From positions 1 through 64,000 of the forward strand of contig MNCI01003711.1 in NCBI GenBank assembly GCA_015680685.1: 64,000 nt of DNA, written 5' to 3'. Under the pieces are notes generated by a model. That model searched no databases. It saw nothing but the letters and a program-made list of their open reading frames with translations, and was not told the origin of the DNA. Position 1 is the stretch's first letter; each line of letters starts with the position of its first letter. Of the stretch, positions 1-9,936 are shown in pieces. The stretch is from Gnetum montanum. Taxonomy: Eukaryota > Streptophyta > Gnetopsida > Gnetales > Gnetaceae. Made by a program: the position numbers and the translations under genes.

Positions 1-492
1 CTTTAGTTAGAGTTAGTTTAGTTTCTCAACCCTTTCCTCTAATAGTATAGGAGATAAGCTGAAAATACCAAAAAAATCACATACCTCAGACTTGCTTAAC
101 CATACACCGTGACACATACAAGAAAGCCTAGGAAGACAACGAACGATTAACCCCAAGTGTTTCTTGTGGCGTTAAGGCATTTAGTCTGCAGAGTTTGACC
201 GGATCACGTGTGTATGCTCGTATTCGTATGGTGGAGTGTAGGGGTACCTCGCCACTCATCACCATCATTTAACATTATAACCTAGGAGCAATACAATTGC
301 ATATGCATAAAAATACAATATGGCCTAGCCGTGGATCAAACCGAAATGGAGGTTAAGAGACAATACGAACTGTTTCATAGGGTAGGACATGAGTTCATCC
401 CTTTCCCGTATTACATCATCCCTCTCCCAAAGCACTATTCTGAGCTCATCTCATAGCTCCTCCTACTAAGGAGTCAGTCTCTGGACCAGTCT
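1..492 (+). other. Leader (5' untranslated region) of element A
   Basis: No gene is seen. Bases about 220-370 match the leader of element D at about 63835-64000: both have a 'cctcgcc' block followed by 'atttaa' and a 'gatcaaac' block. This shows that A and D are the same family and that the window opens inside A's leader. In D the matching block lies about 700 bases downstream of the primer site, so A's primer site and 5' LTR should lie some 500 bases left of the window. Confidence 0.7.
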
Positions 493-3335
493 GTGGCAAA
501 TCCTCAATTGGAAGAGGAGGATGATTTTGCAGCTCAGTCCGAACATGAAGATTCGTATCATACCCTCAGCCCAAAAACTTATGCAAACCCATTGTTTCAC
601 CCATTCACGGGGGAAACTACGTCCCTCCAGCCATTTGAAATCACTCAAGCACATGTGCCTCAACAAGAGGCATCCACTCTTGTCCCCACTCCTCTTGTGA
701 CCGATGTGCATTTCAATACGCTGCTCCTCGCTATTCCTCCTGCTACCACAGTACCCCTGTTCTTGCAAATACAACCTCCTCAAAATAATGTAGGAGTAAC
801 CTTCCAGCCCTGAGTGATTGGGATGCTGCATGTGATACTGGCTTCTACATCCACTCACTATATACCACGGATCCAAACCCAAGGAGCATCATTTACAACT
901 GTAACTCAACAAGTTCAGGGTGTTCCTACACAAAGTGTGACTGGGCAATGGGCTGCGATTGGTGCTCAACCGCATCAACCCCCTCACTATAACATACCGC
1001 TGCATACAATTTTACGTACTAACATCCCTCAAGTACAACCATAACAACAACAGCAATCCCTTACCTACAATGTGCCGCCCCTAGTACCACCCACCATAAA
1101 TATTCCACAAGCGCAACCTCCAACCACACAACTTTCTTCCTTCCAGCCCATTGTCCAACAATCTAATTTGTATACTGTACAACATCATCAACCTACTATC
1201 TCACCTAGTGCCCAAGATTGGGCTGATGCCAAAAAGCTAATGTAGGAGCTAACTGACAAGGTCAAACGCCTCAAAATAGCCACTGATGGAGAGCTTAAGG
1301 TAGTGGACTTCTATCACAATTATCAGCTCTTCGATTCCACCTCTAACACTACCTAAGGGTGTTTCCTTACCCACGCTGACTAAATACAATGGGGAGATAG
1401 ACCCCAACGCTCACCTTATAACGTTTAGATTAGAATGCGTGCTACTAGCCACATGCCATTCTGCGAGTGTTTCCCATGTCCCTCATAGGGAGAGCACTTG
1501 ATTGGTATTGGGCCTTGCCACAAAACTCAATATCTTCTCTAGAAGATTTGTTACACCAATTCATTACCAAGTTCAAGTATAACTTGAAGCCTGAAGCAAC
1601 ACTTGACAGCCTCATACAGGTCAAGCAAGCACCACTTGACCCTATCCAAAAATTCATTTAACGGTGGAGTGCTGCCTTCAATGTGCTCCACGAGCCAATC
1701 CCGGAGATGTATCTCCTCACCATCCTAAAAGGCGTTGTCAATGATTTTGTCAAGTCCAAATTATATTATCTCAATGCGCGCACTCTTAGTTAGGCATTTG
1801 TACAAATCAAGAACATAGAGGAGGCGGCCCAAAATAGCCACGACCCTACCTATTCAACCTTTAAAAACCAACATAATAAGAAAGAAAAAGAAAAGGCTAA
1901 AAAAACTATAGCGGCAGTAGCAGAAACACAACAAGTGAACACAGGACAACAAGGCAAATCACCCACTACCCCTACTAATTACTCTAGACCCGCTCCTGCG
2001 ACTGCGCCCGAATCATCCACATCACAAAATCCTACATAGGGTCATGTGAGAATCTTTGAGAGGAAGGACCCCTCTCAATATACGCTGTTGCCCATGAAAC
2101 CCTCACAATTATTTGACCAACTCTTGAAGGCCAGACTGATGAAACATAAAAAATTATCCCCCACAGTAATCCAAAGACATGATCGATTCTATCAATTGGT
2201 TTAGAACCCAAGCCTGGCAATGCTAGATGAGCCCCCAGTTCCAAAAGGCTTTAGAATGGATCATTTTTGTGATTATCATCAATGTAATGGGCATGGCACT
2301 AACTATTGTTTCACCCTAAAACAAGATATCCAACAGATGATCGACGGAGGTCAAGTCACTTTTGATGAAGCCAATCCGGTCCAATCACAAAACCAGGCAG
2401 TGGGTGTATATAATGATCCTCTAAATACTAAAGAAGCACCATATATAATTAACACCATTTACTTGGACAATGAACTGGAAACACCTAGGATTAACACCAT
2501 CTATTCAGATCACAAGCAGCCAATTTCCTAAGAGACCATTTGTAGTGCATATTCCTCCCACTGTACAAACACCTGCACCATGTACCCCGGTTACCCCGCA
2601 AAGACCTTATGTCATCTGAATACACCCCGTCGTAGCAATCTCTACCACGCCACCACCAAAACCATACGTAGTACATATATCTCCCACCACTACTGCCGCA
2701 AATACACAATCACCTCTTACTCAGCCCACTCCCTACGTAGTCCGAGTATCACCTACGGTTACAACTACGGAGGTACAACCCCCAGCTAGGCCAACTCCAT
2801 ATGTTGTTAGGATACCCGAACATCATGATGACCACCAATCCTCCACTCTGCAAGCATAGAATAAACCGATCCCCTATGTCATCAGGATGCCTAGCTAGCT
2901 TGACACTCAAGCACATTCAACTGTCCAACCGCAACCCCGCCCTACTCCATACATTGTACAGATTCCAAAGCAACTTGAGATTCCGAAACCAACTGTTCCC
3001 CCACGCCACACACGAGAACGCCTGGCAGACAAGCTTACACGGGAACGCTTAGAGAAGGAACGTCAACAACTAGCCTTAGGACCTCCCAAGCCTACCCCGC
3101 TAAGTGCAATACCCATGACATCACTTAACAATAAATCAAACATAGGCTATGAGGGTGAATCATCTGGAAAGCATGATACGTCTAGATCAATGATGGCAGA
3201 TAAAAATGATAAACCAACTATGCATGAGATAAAACTATTGGGCCCAATGGACCAAATTACTATCGAAAAACATACGCTGAACAGTAAATATTTAGCAACA
3301 GCTCTAACACAGGTCACGCAGGCGCTTAAATAGAA
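493..3335 (+). pseudogene. gag of element A (broken)
   Basis: Gag is the structural protein that packages element RNA in cytoplasmic particles. The N-terminal part (493-1240) is rich in Pro, Gln and Thr. The retrotransposon gag domain lies at about 1350-1830, with the run GRALDWYWALPQNS and a downstream RWSAAFNVL. A zinc knuckle of Tat type, CDYHQCNGHGTNYC, is at about 2265-2310. A low-complexity Pro/Thr-rich stretch follows to about 2900. Stops at 811, near 1040, 1245, 1660 and 2035 and at least two frame changes break it. The start at 493 is only the first Met of the first open stretch, and the real start may be upstream. Expression would normally come from the 5' LTR, which is off the window. 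Confidence 0.8.
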
Positions 3336-3363
3336 AAATACTTCATTAAGCTTATACGACCTG

Positions 3364-4338
3364 GTGTTAACTTCTCAAACCCACTGTGAAGCCCTAGTAC
3401 GCATGTTGAAATCCATCCTAGTACGCGAAGACTTACCTCTAAATGAACCTTCAATTCATGCGGTAATGTATTCGCCTCAAGGATCGACTCCTAAGTCACT
3501 AGGTTTTCACAATGACAACATCAAAATGGATGAGAAAACAAGAGAAGTGAAAACCGCACCTATGTTCATAATAATACGAGTAAATCAATTTAAAATACAT
3601 AGAATGCATGTAGATGACAGAGCTGCTACAAACATAGTACCCTATCCCATCATCGAACAATTAGGGCTTATGGAACTAATTAGACCAACCGCCACCACGT
3701 GTTTGAAATCGTTCAGTGGATCATGCGTAGTAGTAAAAGGCACCATGACTTTGGACTTTATAGCAGGGGATCAATTCCCCACATCTACCGACTTTGTGGT
3801 CATCGACGTAATGCCAGGGTTCAATTTAATATTGAGAAAGCCCTGGTTAGCCCAACTAAAAGCAGTCTCTTCCCCCATACACCAAGAGATTCACCTACCT
3901 TACGAAGGTGGTGAAATCATTATACACGGGGAGGCTGCTACACCTACCATCTCATCACATACAGATACAGACCAAGGCTCGAAGGTTAAGTTCGAAGAGC
4001 CTAAACAAGATGATACAAATGAACAACAAAGATGCATGCAACCAGTAAGTAATAATCTATTAAACACAAAGAAAAATTTACCCAACACAGAAATACTTGG
4101 GCTTGGGCTTGAAATTGTACATATATAGCCTCACCTAGAAACTACAACAAATGTAGAAACTATAGTACATGTAGAAATACCAGAAAGCACCAACGCAGGA
4201 ACTGTTCCATCAGACGTCCCTTGGGCCGAATTACTGTTCAACGTGATCAGTGAAGGAGACGTTGAATATAGAATCATACCCGTTAATGCTACTCCTAATG
4301 TTAAAATGAGGAAAATCAAAAAATTACTAAGCCAATAA
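3364..4338 (+). pseudogene. Aspartic protease region of element A
   Basis: This is the element's retropepsin region, which cuts the Gag-Pol precursor. The open frame runs to a TAG at 4126 and, if read through, to a TAA at 4336. Residues 75-170 have the protease layout: a strand with 'IRVNQFKIHRMHVDDRAA', where DDR stands at the place of the catalytic D-[ST]-G, then a flap region and 'VIDVMPGFNLILRKPWL', matching the usual ILGRPWL-type end. The DSG to DDR change should abolish activity. A consensus donor, CCA/GTAAGT, falls at 4044/4045 in phase 0. It may mark the start of an Ogre-like intron between protease and RT (inference). Confidence 0.75.
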
Positions 4339-4339
4339 A

Positions 4340-4560
4340 TGACATTCAAGTCTGAAATGACATTAAACTACATTCCTAGTCCGAAACAACGTTAAACTAT
4401 CACATGTCCGCAACGACATAAAACTAGCCATAATCAGAAATGGTTGGTCTACCAAGAAATCCACCAGCGTCACCTGAAACTTCCCTTGTTTACACATGGC
4501 CCGAAATGGCCTTAACTAGTGCATGGGGCTCGAAATGGCCTCAAACTAAACCATTTGCTT
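4340..4560 (+). repeat. Degenerate tandem repeat, left border of antisense module
   Basis: About six to seven copies of a unit of roughly 30 bases, core 'cgaaatggccttaaact' or 'cgacataaaactagc'. The same class of unit flanks the other side of the antisense gene (9695-9850) and lies 3' of pol (13430-13760). Confidence 0.65.
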
Positions 4561-4951
4561 ACACTTTTTTTTTCTCACAAATTCAAGTTCATTGTTCGAA
4601 TTTATGCTTATATTGTCGTGTTATCAATAACAGTTTTTCTTCACATTTTTCTTTTCACAATTATCCTTCGATTATAATTACATTCCTACTTGCATTCCCA
4701 CTTCGTGCATTACACTTAAACAACAAAACAAACCAGAACATTTTACATTGCTGCATCGTGTTTACATTTAATCAACAAGAGCCAAAAAAACAAAAAAAAT
4801 ATACTGAAATATATATATATATGTAGTCATATATAGTTAGAAAAGTACAATAGTTAACTGATTCCATTCACTAGTTCAATACAACCCAAGGCAAAACATT
4901 CAGTTTACGATTCATGTAAAATTATGAGCCAGGATAGTTTCAAAGTCAAAA
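4561..4951. other. 3' flank of the antisense gene, no gene seen
   Basis: AT-rich sequence with a short (ta)n run at about 4808-4822. On the minus strand it directly follows the stop codon of the antisense gene and would be its 3' untranslated region. No clear poly(A) signal was identified. Confidence 0.4.
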
Positions 4952-5053
4952 CTAAACATCAGGGATGGGAGGGCTGTCCCCTTCAGACTCGCCAGCACCA
5001 TGGGTCCTCGCTCCACTAGGGCCACCTTCTTGAACATCGTCGTTACCTCGACC
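4952..5053 (-). pseudogene. Last exon (8) of antisense gene
   Basis: After the acceptor TTTTTATAG the frame continues as GRGNDDVQEGGPSG... and ends at TAG (4952-4954), 33 codons plus stop. The tail is Gly/Glu/Asp/Pro-rich and looks disordered. Phase 0 joining to exon 7 gives SPT-GRGNDD. Confidence 0.5.
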
Positions 5054-5148
5054 CTATAAAAAGCAAAAGAAACAATCAACACAAGAAGAAAAGAGAAAAC
5101 TCCCAAACGTTATTCACCGAACAAAATTCACAAGAACAAACTGCTTAC

Positions 5149-5926
5149 CGTAGGAGATCCCCCTAAATCGAATTCCAACTGACGGAGAATTTCTTCCTTG
5201 GAGACACTAGCCTAGTCAGTCCCATCGAGGCCCAGATCGACGTTCGCTAAGGCCTTCCCCTTGTCAACCACCAACCATGTGGGATGTTTCAAGGGAAATT
5301 CACCCATAGAGACCTCCCCAGAAGCAGTTGTAATTACCCTCGTGGGCGATTCCATCTCAACAATGGTATTCTTAGCAAAGGTATCAAATGCGGAACGTAG
5401 ACCCAGACCCTCATTTCAAGCTGACGCTTCTCTATAGATACTTCTTTTAATGACTTCTTGTAATGATGCTTATGGTTCTTCTCATCTTGACCCCACTTCT
5501 ACACCTTGGAAGCAAAAGCCTTCCAATCCTAATACTTCAGGTTCAGTAAATCTATCTGGGCCTTACGCTCTGCTAGTTTCTGAGTCAGTGGTGCATGGCG
5601 ATTCAAGAAGTTCCAATACCTGGTATAAGTGATCTTGGAAGTTTGCCAAGAACAATCACCTTTTAATCTGGCTGAGGCAATCTCATAACGAGCTTTGAGA
5701 TCATCACGTTTAGCTGATAACTCGAAAACCTCTCTTTCCCTTGCCTGGATCTACAACCATAGCTATTCAATGGAGCACCTATAGGTCCAAAGCGATTTGG
5801 CATGATGCACAAGACATTCTGCCACCTCATCATAAACTTGTCTCGGTACTTGTTCAACTTCTGGCGGTAGTGTAGGCAAGCTGCCAATACAAATAGCCTT
5901 AGACAGATCCCACTTCAGTTTAGCCC
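5149..5926 (-). pseudogene. Exon 7 of antisense gene: coiled-coil region
   Basis: It opens after GGGTAG with GAKLKWDLSKAI and runs through a charged helical stretch with 'REVFELSAKRDDLKARYE' and 'LTQKLAERKAQIDLLN', which looks like a coiled coil. Several stops (near 5760, 5510 and 5490) and a frame change interrupt it. A later conserved-looking part has 'PTWLVVDKGKALANVDL'. It ends at CCTACG/GTAAGC. Confidence 0.5.
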
Positions 5927-6018
5927 CTACCCACATGAAAAGAATAGACATTAGATCTTAGATGGAAAAAAAAAGAATGTGAAACTCGAAGGCAGCAAAA
6001 TGCTTGAGATGTCTGTAC

Positions 6019-6575
6019 CTATTTCAGGGTGAGCTTGTTGAATGCGTTCGACCACCTCATCGACGATACTGGTGACGAAATCCATTTTTCTTGGCATCTC
6101 GGTCCAAGTAAATGGTTCATGAGTGCGAGATGGATTAGCCTCAGTGGTCGTTTCAGGAAGAACCACTATCATAGGCACTTCTAACCGCATGGTAGGAATC
6201 GTCCTAGTTTCAATATCTTTGTCTAGAAGTGATAAAAAACATAAAATTAAAACACCACATAATGGAAACAATGATTCACAAGGCAATGCAATAAAACAAA
6301 AGAAAATATACCGGATTCTCTGTTCCCTTCTCGGTTCGGAGGGTCACCAAGGTCCAATCTTCCCTTAAGGAAGCTATTAAATATTTCGTCAACACCATCC
6401 TGGTCATCGACCAGTTCTATCTCTGTGGTGTCTTCCGCCAGCTCTTCGGTCACTTCCACCTGATCTTTGCTGACCTCTTCCTCCTCAATTAAATCCGTTG
6501 GGACTTCCTCCTCCTCGATAATAGTTTCTAGCTCCTGTCTTCTCACTTCCCGAGTTAGGTTTGAAGACATTAGTT
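6019..6575 (-). pseudogene. Exons 5 and 6 of antisense gene: acidic linker
   Basis: Exon 5 (about 6312-6575, start uncertain because no clean acceptor remains) is strongly acidic, with 'ETIIEEEEVPTDLIEEEE'. Exon 6 (6019-6222) starts after CTTCTAG and reads DKDIETRTIPTM, joined in phase 1, and ends at ATAG/GTACAG. No domain was recognised. Clusters of Glu and Asp suggest a disordered linker. Confidence 0.5.
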
Positions 6576-6661
6576 TCATGTAAACAGTTAAAAGGAAAAA
6601 ATAATGAATAAGATGAAAATGATGATAATAGTAATACAATAAGTGCATCAAGCTTACTTAC

Positions 6662-7707
6662 CTCAAGCAGGCATTTTGAATCGTATACCCTTCACCCTTG
6701 GCTCTTCCACAGTTGAGGCCACCTCTTTAGGATGTTCGTGCTTTTGAATCTTCAATTTGGATTTCCTGATGATCTCCTTGATCACCCGATTAGCCCTCCT
6801 AGTAGTGTAGGGCACATTGTCTGGTTCCAACCCCACACTATCACGTGTATGGATTGAAGCACTGGATGATCCCTCTGTTGTGACGAAAACTGATTCATCG
6901 ATCCCCTCGGGTGTATCTTGAGACTCAGCTACCTCGAACAAATGGTTAATCCATGGGCAAGATAATTGAGTACGATCCTACAAAACATATTTATTATCTA
7001 CACAAACCACCATAAATTTGGCCATGCGACGTAGATAACCTGCGAAGAACGTGAAGGTAAAATGGGACTGTGCCTCAACATTTGAACGCAACCGCACTAT
7101 CTCCCTATGGAAACCTGACAATAAAATTGGGCCCAATTATAAAGCATCCCGGTCTCTAAAATGGTTTGCATGATGTGCACGGCTTCCACCCCAAGACTCT
7201 TCACTTGAGACAAGGATTTAGGAAACACCTGTTCCCTAAACAGGGGATACAGTTCATTGACTTCCACCACCTTTGATGTTCCCTCCATAGGGAACCGGTT
7301 AGAGCCCTTGAGAATGCCCAACCAATCTTCCAGCTCACGCATCACATGGAGGTCTTTCTGCGTCCTGTCCAAAATCACATTCACACCATCTGTTGGGACA
7401 CCGAAGAGGTTTGAAAAGAAATCAACTGACAGATGAAAAACTATTTTGACACCCTTGATACGGGTGTTGTAGTAAGTGATAGAGTTGTCAAACAAATCAA
7501 CAATTCCAATCATTTCAGCTACAGAGACATCAGGGCTTGGAGTTGTGAATAGCTCCATGAGGCTAGCATCATTCAAACAATGGACAATAGATGGTGGGGT
7601 ACTGATACGTAAGCATCGCTGCACCTTGCTGACCTCCCCAAATTTCATTGATAGGGTGCTCTCAGTTTGCCCTGTCGTAATAGGGTCTCCGCCGAGGGGG
7701 ATGTTAA
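6662..7707 (-). pseudogene. Exon 4 of antisense gene: long domain of unknown type
   Basis: The longest exon. A first open part of about 200 residues (7707 to about 7100) has 'MKFGEVSKVQRCLRIS', 'VKIVFHLSVDFFSNLFGVP' and 'QVKSLGVEAVHIMQ'. The style resembles the poorly defined 'putative plant transposon protein' domains found in plant repeats, but this is a weak resemblance. A one-base shift near 7110 leads to 'REIVRLRSNVEAQSHF', then a TAG near 6978, then a hydrophilic part with 'RRANRVIKEIIRKSKLK', a likely nuclear-localisation-like basic patch. It ends in TGA just before a GAG/GTAAGT donor. Confidence 0.5.
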
Positions 7708-7798
7708 CTGTAAACACAATGTAAAGCCATAGCACCAGTATGACCAATGTTGCGATTGAACAAACAAACTAAGGCGTTAGAGAAATATCATCACTTAC

Positions 7799-8070
7799 CT
7801 TTAGTCATGGGATTCATGTTGCTAGGACCCAAGTCAGTATCATGGGGAAAAACTGGTCCATTACGTGACCAATCTCCATGCAGCCATCCTCGAGTTACGC
7901 ATTGCGCAAACGCCCTAGAAAATCGCTTATGAAAATGAATGATGTCACCCTTAGTCTGAGCTAATACAGCTCCGCGGAGGGTGGGACCTGCCATGAAGGT
8001 CTCTAAAGTGGTGTGAGCCAGTGCAAATCCATCATCACTTACGCATATTCCATCCTTGTCAACTTAGGGC
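7799..8070 (-). pseudogene. Exon 3 of antisense gene
   Basis: Between a TTTTGCAG acceptor and an AAAG/GTAAGT donor this block is open apart from one TAA in its second full codon. It encodes a segment with 'AGPTLRGAVLAQTKGD' and 'GWLHGDWSRNGPVFPHD'. No family was recognised. Intron 2 before it is 75 bases and intron 3 after it 91 bases, typical plant intron sizes. Confidence 0.55.
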
Positions 8071-8145
8071 CTGCAAAAGAACTGTTGTCAGAATAGGAGC
8101 AAACACTAAACAATAGAATAGAAACGAAAAATTAAACAACCTTAC

Positions 8146-8595
8146 CTCTCCACCCTGTCCACCGTGCGCGGAGGGTTCTGAAATAATGTATGCGCATGCG
8201 TGGCCAAAAATAAGGTGCTATTGAGATAGTGAGGGCCACGCGGCAATAAGTCCCATACGTGCGATAACGGATGGGTAGATCTGGGCCCTCTAGAGGGACC
8301 GTCCTCAATCGCAAGCGATCCCTCGTCAATGTCAACCATGAAAGCCATGACGCCATTTAAAGATCTTGGCAACATTGCTTCAAGAACGCTCCGCGCTACT
8401 TGTTTGCTTAGATGGGACCATATCACTACCTTGAATCCATCTAAAATTAAGGCAAGGAACTCATAGGCCCCTTCCCTGAACCATACCCCATTGTTATCAA
8501 TAGTCATATTGGGGGCAGGTTCGTCGGTATCAATGGGCCCAAACCAGGCCAGTACCCCAACTAGCTCAACCACTAAGAGGAAAGGCTTAGGATCC
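8146..8595 (-). pseudogene. Exon 2 of antisense gene: FCP1-like HAD phosphatase fold
   Basis: The 150 residues read like an FCP1 homology (NLI-interacting factor type, HAD superfamily) domain. A hydrophobic strand followed by 'ELVGVL' sits where the nucleophile motif DxDGT/DLNGxL belongs. Then come 'FREGAYEFLALI', 'FKVVIWSHLSKQ', 'LSHVWDLLPRG' and 'STLFLATHAHTLFQNPP', which match the family's R-P-G-x-x-E-F-L, V-x-I-W-[ST], D-L...W and V-D-D-S-P...N-P-P regions. The nucleophile Asp is Glu and the late Asp pair is Ala-Thr, so it would be a pseudo-phosphatase. There are no stops in this exon. Family members dephosphorylate phospho-Ser/Thr proteins; activity here is unlikely. Confidence 0.6.
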
Positions 8596-8696
8596 CTACA
8601 AATAACCATAATGCCATGGTAAATCAGTTATACACAGAAATGAAATAAAGAAACAAAGTTCCACATAGGAGGCCAATACTTCGAAAAAGTTGCAAA

Positions 8697-9095
8697 CTGT
8701 TTACGCTCAGTGTGCAGACCCTGCACGCTGAAAAAACTGTTTACACTCAGCGTGCAGACTCTGCATGCTGCAAAAACTATCTATGCTCAGTGTGCAAACC
8801 CTGCACGTTGCAAAAACTATTTACGCTCAATGTGCAAACCTTGCACACTGAAAAAACTATTTATGCTCAGCGTGCAGACTCTGCACACTGCAAAAACTGT
8901 TTACGATCAGTGTGCAGACTTTGCATGCTGCAAAAACTGTCTACGTTCAGTGTGCAGACCCTGCACGCTGAAAAAACTGTTTACGCTCCACTGTAAAAAC
9001 TATTTACACTCAGCATGCAGACTCTGCACGCTGCAAAAACTATCTACACTCAGTGTGCAGACCTTGCACACTAAAAAAACTATCTACGCTCAGCC
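8697..9095. repeat. 40-bp minisatellite inside intron 1 of the antisense gene
   Basis: About ten head-to-tail copies of a 40-bp unit, reading on the plus strand tgtttacgctcagtgtgcag followed by accctgcacgctgaaaaaac. One copy (around 8979-9000) is internally deleted. Each unit is two 20-base halves sharing the word gcacgctg or its complement cagcgtgc, the same word that recurs in the LTRs of A and D and in D's leader repeat. Copies alternate between gaaaaaac and gcaaaaac ends, which suggests an 80-bp higher-order unit. Confidence 0.9.
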
Positions 9096-9202
9096 TTGTC
9101 CCCGCACACCAAAACATACAACCAAAGACCTCACACAAATCCTGTATGCCCAGATAGCAAATACAAAAGAAAGCAATTAACTGAGGTGAGATTAGAGCCT
9201 AC

Positions 9203-9333
9203 CTGCACGCCGGTCCAAGCCATGATGGAATCCTAGGCCTAGGTAAACACTGCAGCATGGCCTCACTTTCCTCTGCGAAGGTCAAGTTGGGTCCCTTCCT
9301 CCCCTGGCCTTCTACCTCCTTGCCCTTGCCCAT
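9203..9333 (-). pseudogene. Exon 1 of antisense gene
   Basis: It starts at the ATG at 9333 (MGKGKEVEGQGRKGPN) and gives 43 codons plus two bases up to a CAG/GTAGGC donor. It joins exon 2 in frame as ...GPAC-R-DPKPFLL. There are no in-frame stops. The short basic Lys/Gly-rich head has no recognisable domain. Confidence 0.6.
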
Positions 9334-9457
9334 TCTGGCATCTTGTATGCTGAATCTCACAGGTTCACACTGGGGTTTGGTTCTTTACGCTCATGCTGCA
9401 ACTTAGGTTTACACTCATGCTACCCTTGATAACTGATAGGTTCACGCTCACGCCTAT

Positions 9458-9472
9458 TAGTATATATATAGC
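9458..9472 (-). promoter_or_regulatory. Candidate TATA box of the antisense gene
   Basis: On the minus strand the sequence reads gctatatatatactaat, about 125 bases before the ATG at 9333. Spacing and orientation suit a core promoter for the antisense gene. This is a pattern match only. Confidence 0.45.
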
Positions 9473-9694
9473 GTCACGTTGACCCCGTCGTCGCCGCTGC
9501 CTTTAATATTTTATTAAATTTAATCAAAATTATTCAAAGTACAAAGTATGGAAAAATGCAAAACAAAATAACGAGATAACGAACACTACCACATACCATA
9601 TTCCCTGGCAAAGAAATTTCGGTTGCCCACACTGAACATTTTGGCGCAAACTCTTTAGTACAAATCATACATCAACTAAGCATCATCAATGCAC

Positions 9695-9850
9695 AGATTC
9701 AGCCCAGTAAGGCCTGAAACTGCCACATTCGGCCCAGTAAGGCCTTAAACTGCCACATACGGCTTGGTAAGGCCTTAAACTGCCACATTTGGCCTGGTAA
9801 GGCCTCAAACTATCATGCGTCCAGATACGACGATAAACTACCACCATATA
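9695..9850 (+). repeat. Degenerate tandem repeat, right border of antisense module
   Basis: Five to six copies of a unit of about 31 bases: ggcccagtaaggcctgaaac then tgccacattc. It is related to the repeats at 4340-4560 and 13430-13760 by the shared 'aaact' plus 'gcca' core. Confidence 0.75.
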
Positions 9851-9936
9851 CGTACACATGATTTATGTTGCCTAGAAACGCATAACAACCCCTACTAGCT
9901 CACTTTGCCCTCTGTTTATTAGCAGGAGCAAGCCCG

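Larger units (their letters stand above)
4952..9333 (-). pseudogene. Antisense multi-exon gene inside element A
   Basis: Read on the minus strand, eight blocks join with GT...AG borders and keep one frame. Exons: 9203-9333, 8146-8595, 7799-8070, 6662-7707, about 6312-6575, 6019-6222, 5149-5926 and 4952-5053. Intron phases read 2, 2, 1, uncertain, 1, 1, 0. Donors include CAG/GTAGGC (9203/9202), GAG/GTAAGG (8146/8145), AAG/GTAAGT (7799/7798) and ACG/GTAAGC (5149/5148). Acceptors include TTTGTAG (8596), TTTTGCAG (8071) and TTTATAG (5054). The predicted protein is about 1,080 residues: basic N-terminus, FCP1-like domain (about 45-195), an unrecognised domain (about 290-530), an acidic linker, a coiled-coil region and a Gly/Glu/Asp-rich tail. 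A TAA early in exon 3, a frameshift near 7110, TAG near 6978, TGA at 6663 and several stops in exon 7 show it is now dead. Its function is unknown. Confidence 0.7.

Noticed and set aside
466-882. Minus-strand frame opposite gag of element A
   Set aside because: It lies opposite the gag frame and shows no family; a shadow of the coding strand.
8697-9095. CRISPR-like array
   Set aside because: The repeats adjoin directly without unique spacers and all units drift together; this is a plant minisatellite.
8710-9180. Two overlapping Cys/Leu-rich open frames of 94 and 156 residues
   Set aside because: They are translations of the 40-bp tandem repeat in different frames. The periodic Cys-x-x-C look comes from the repeat.
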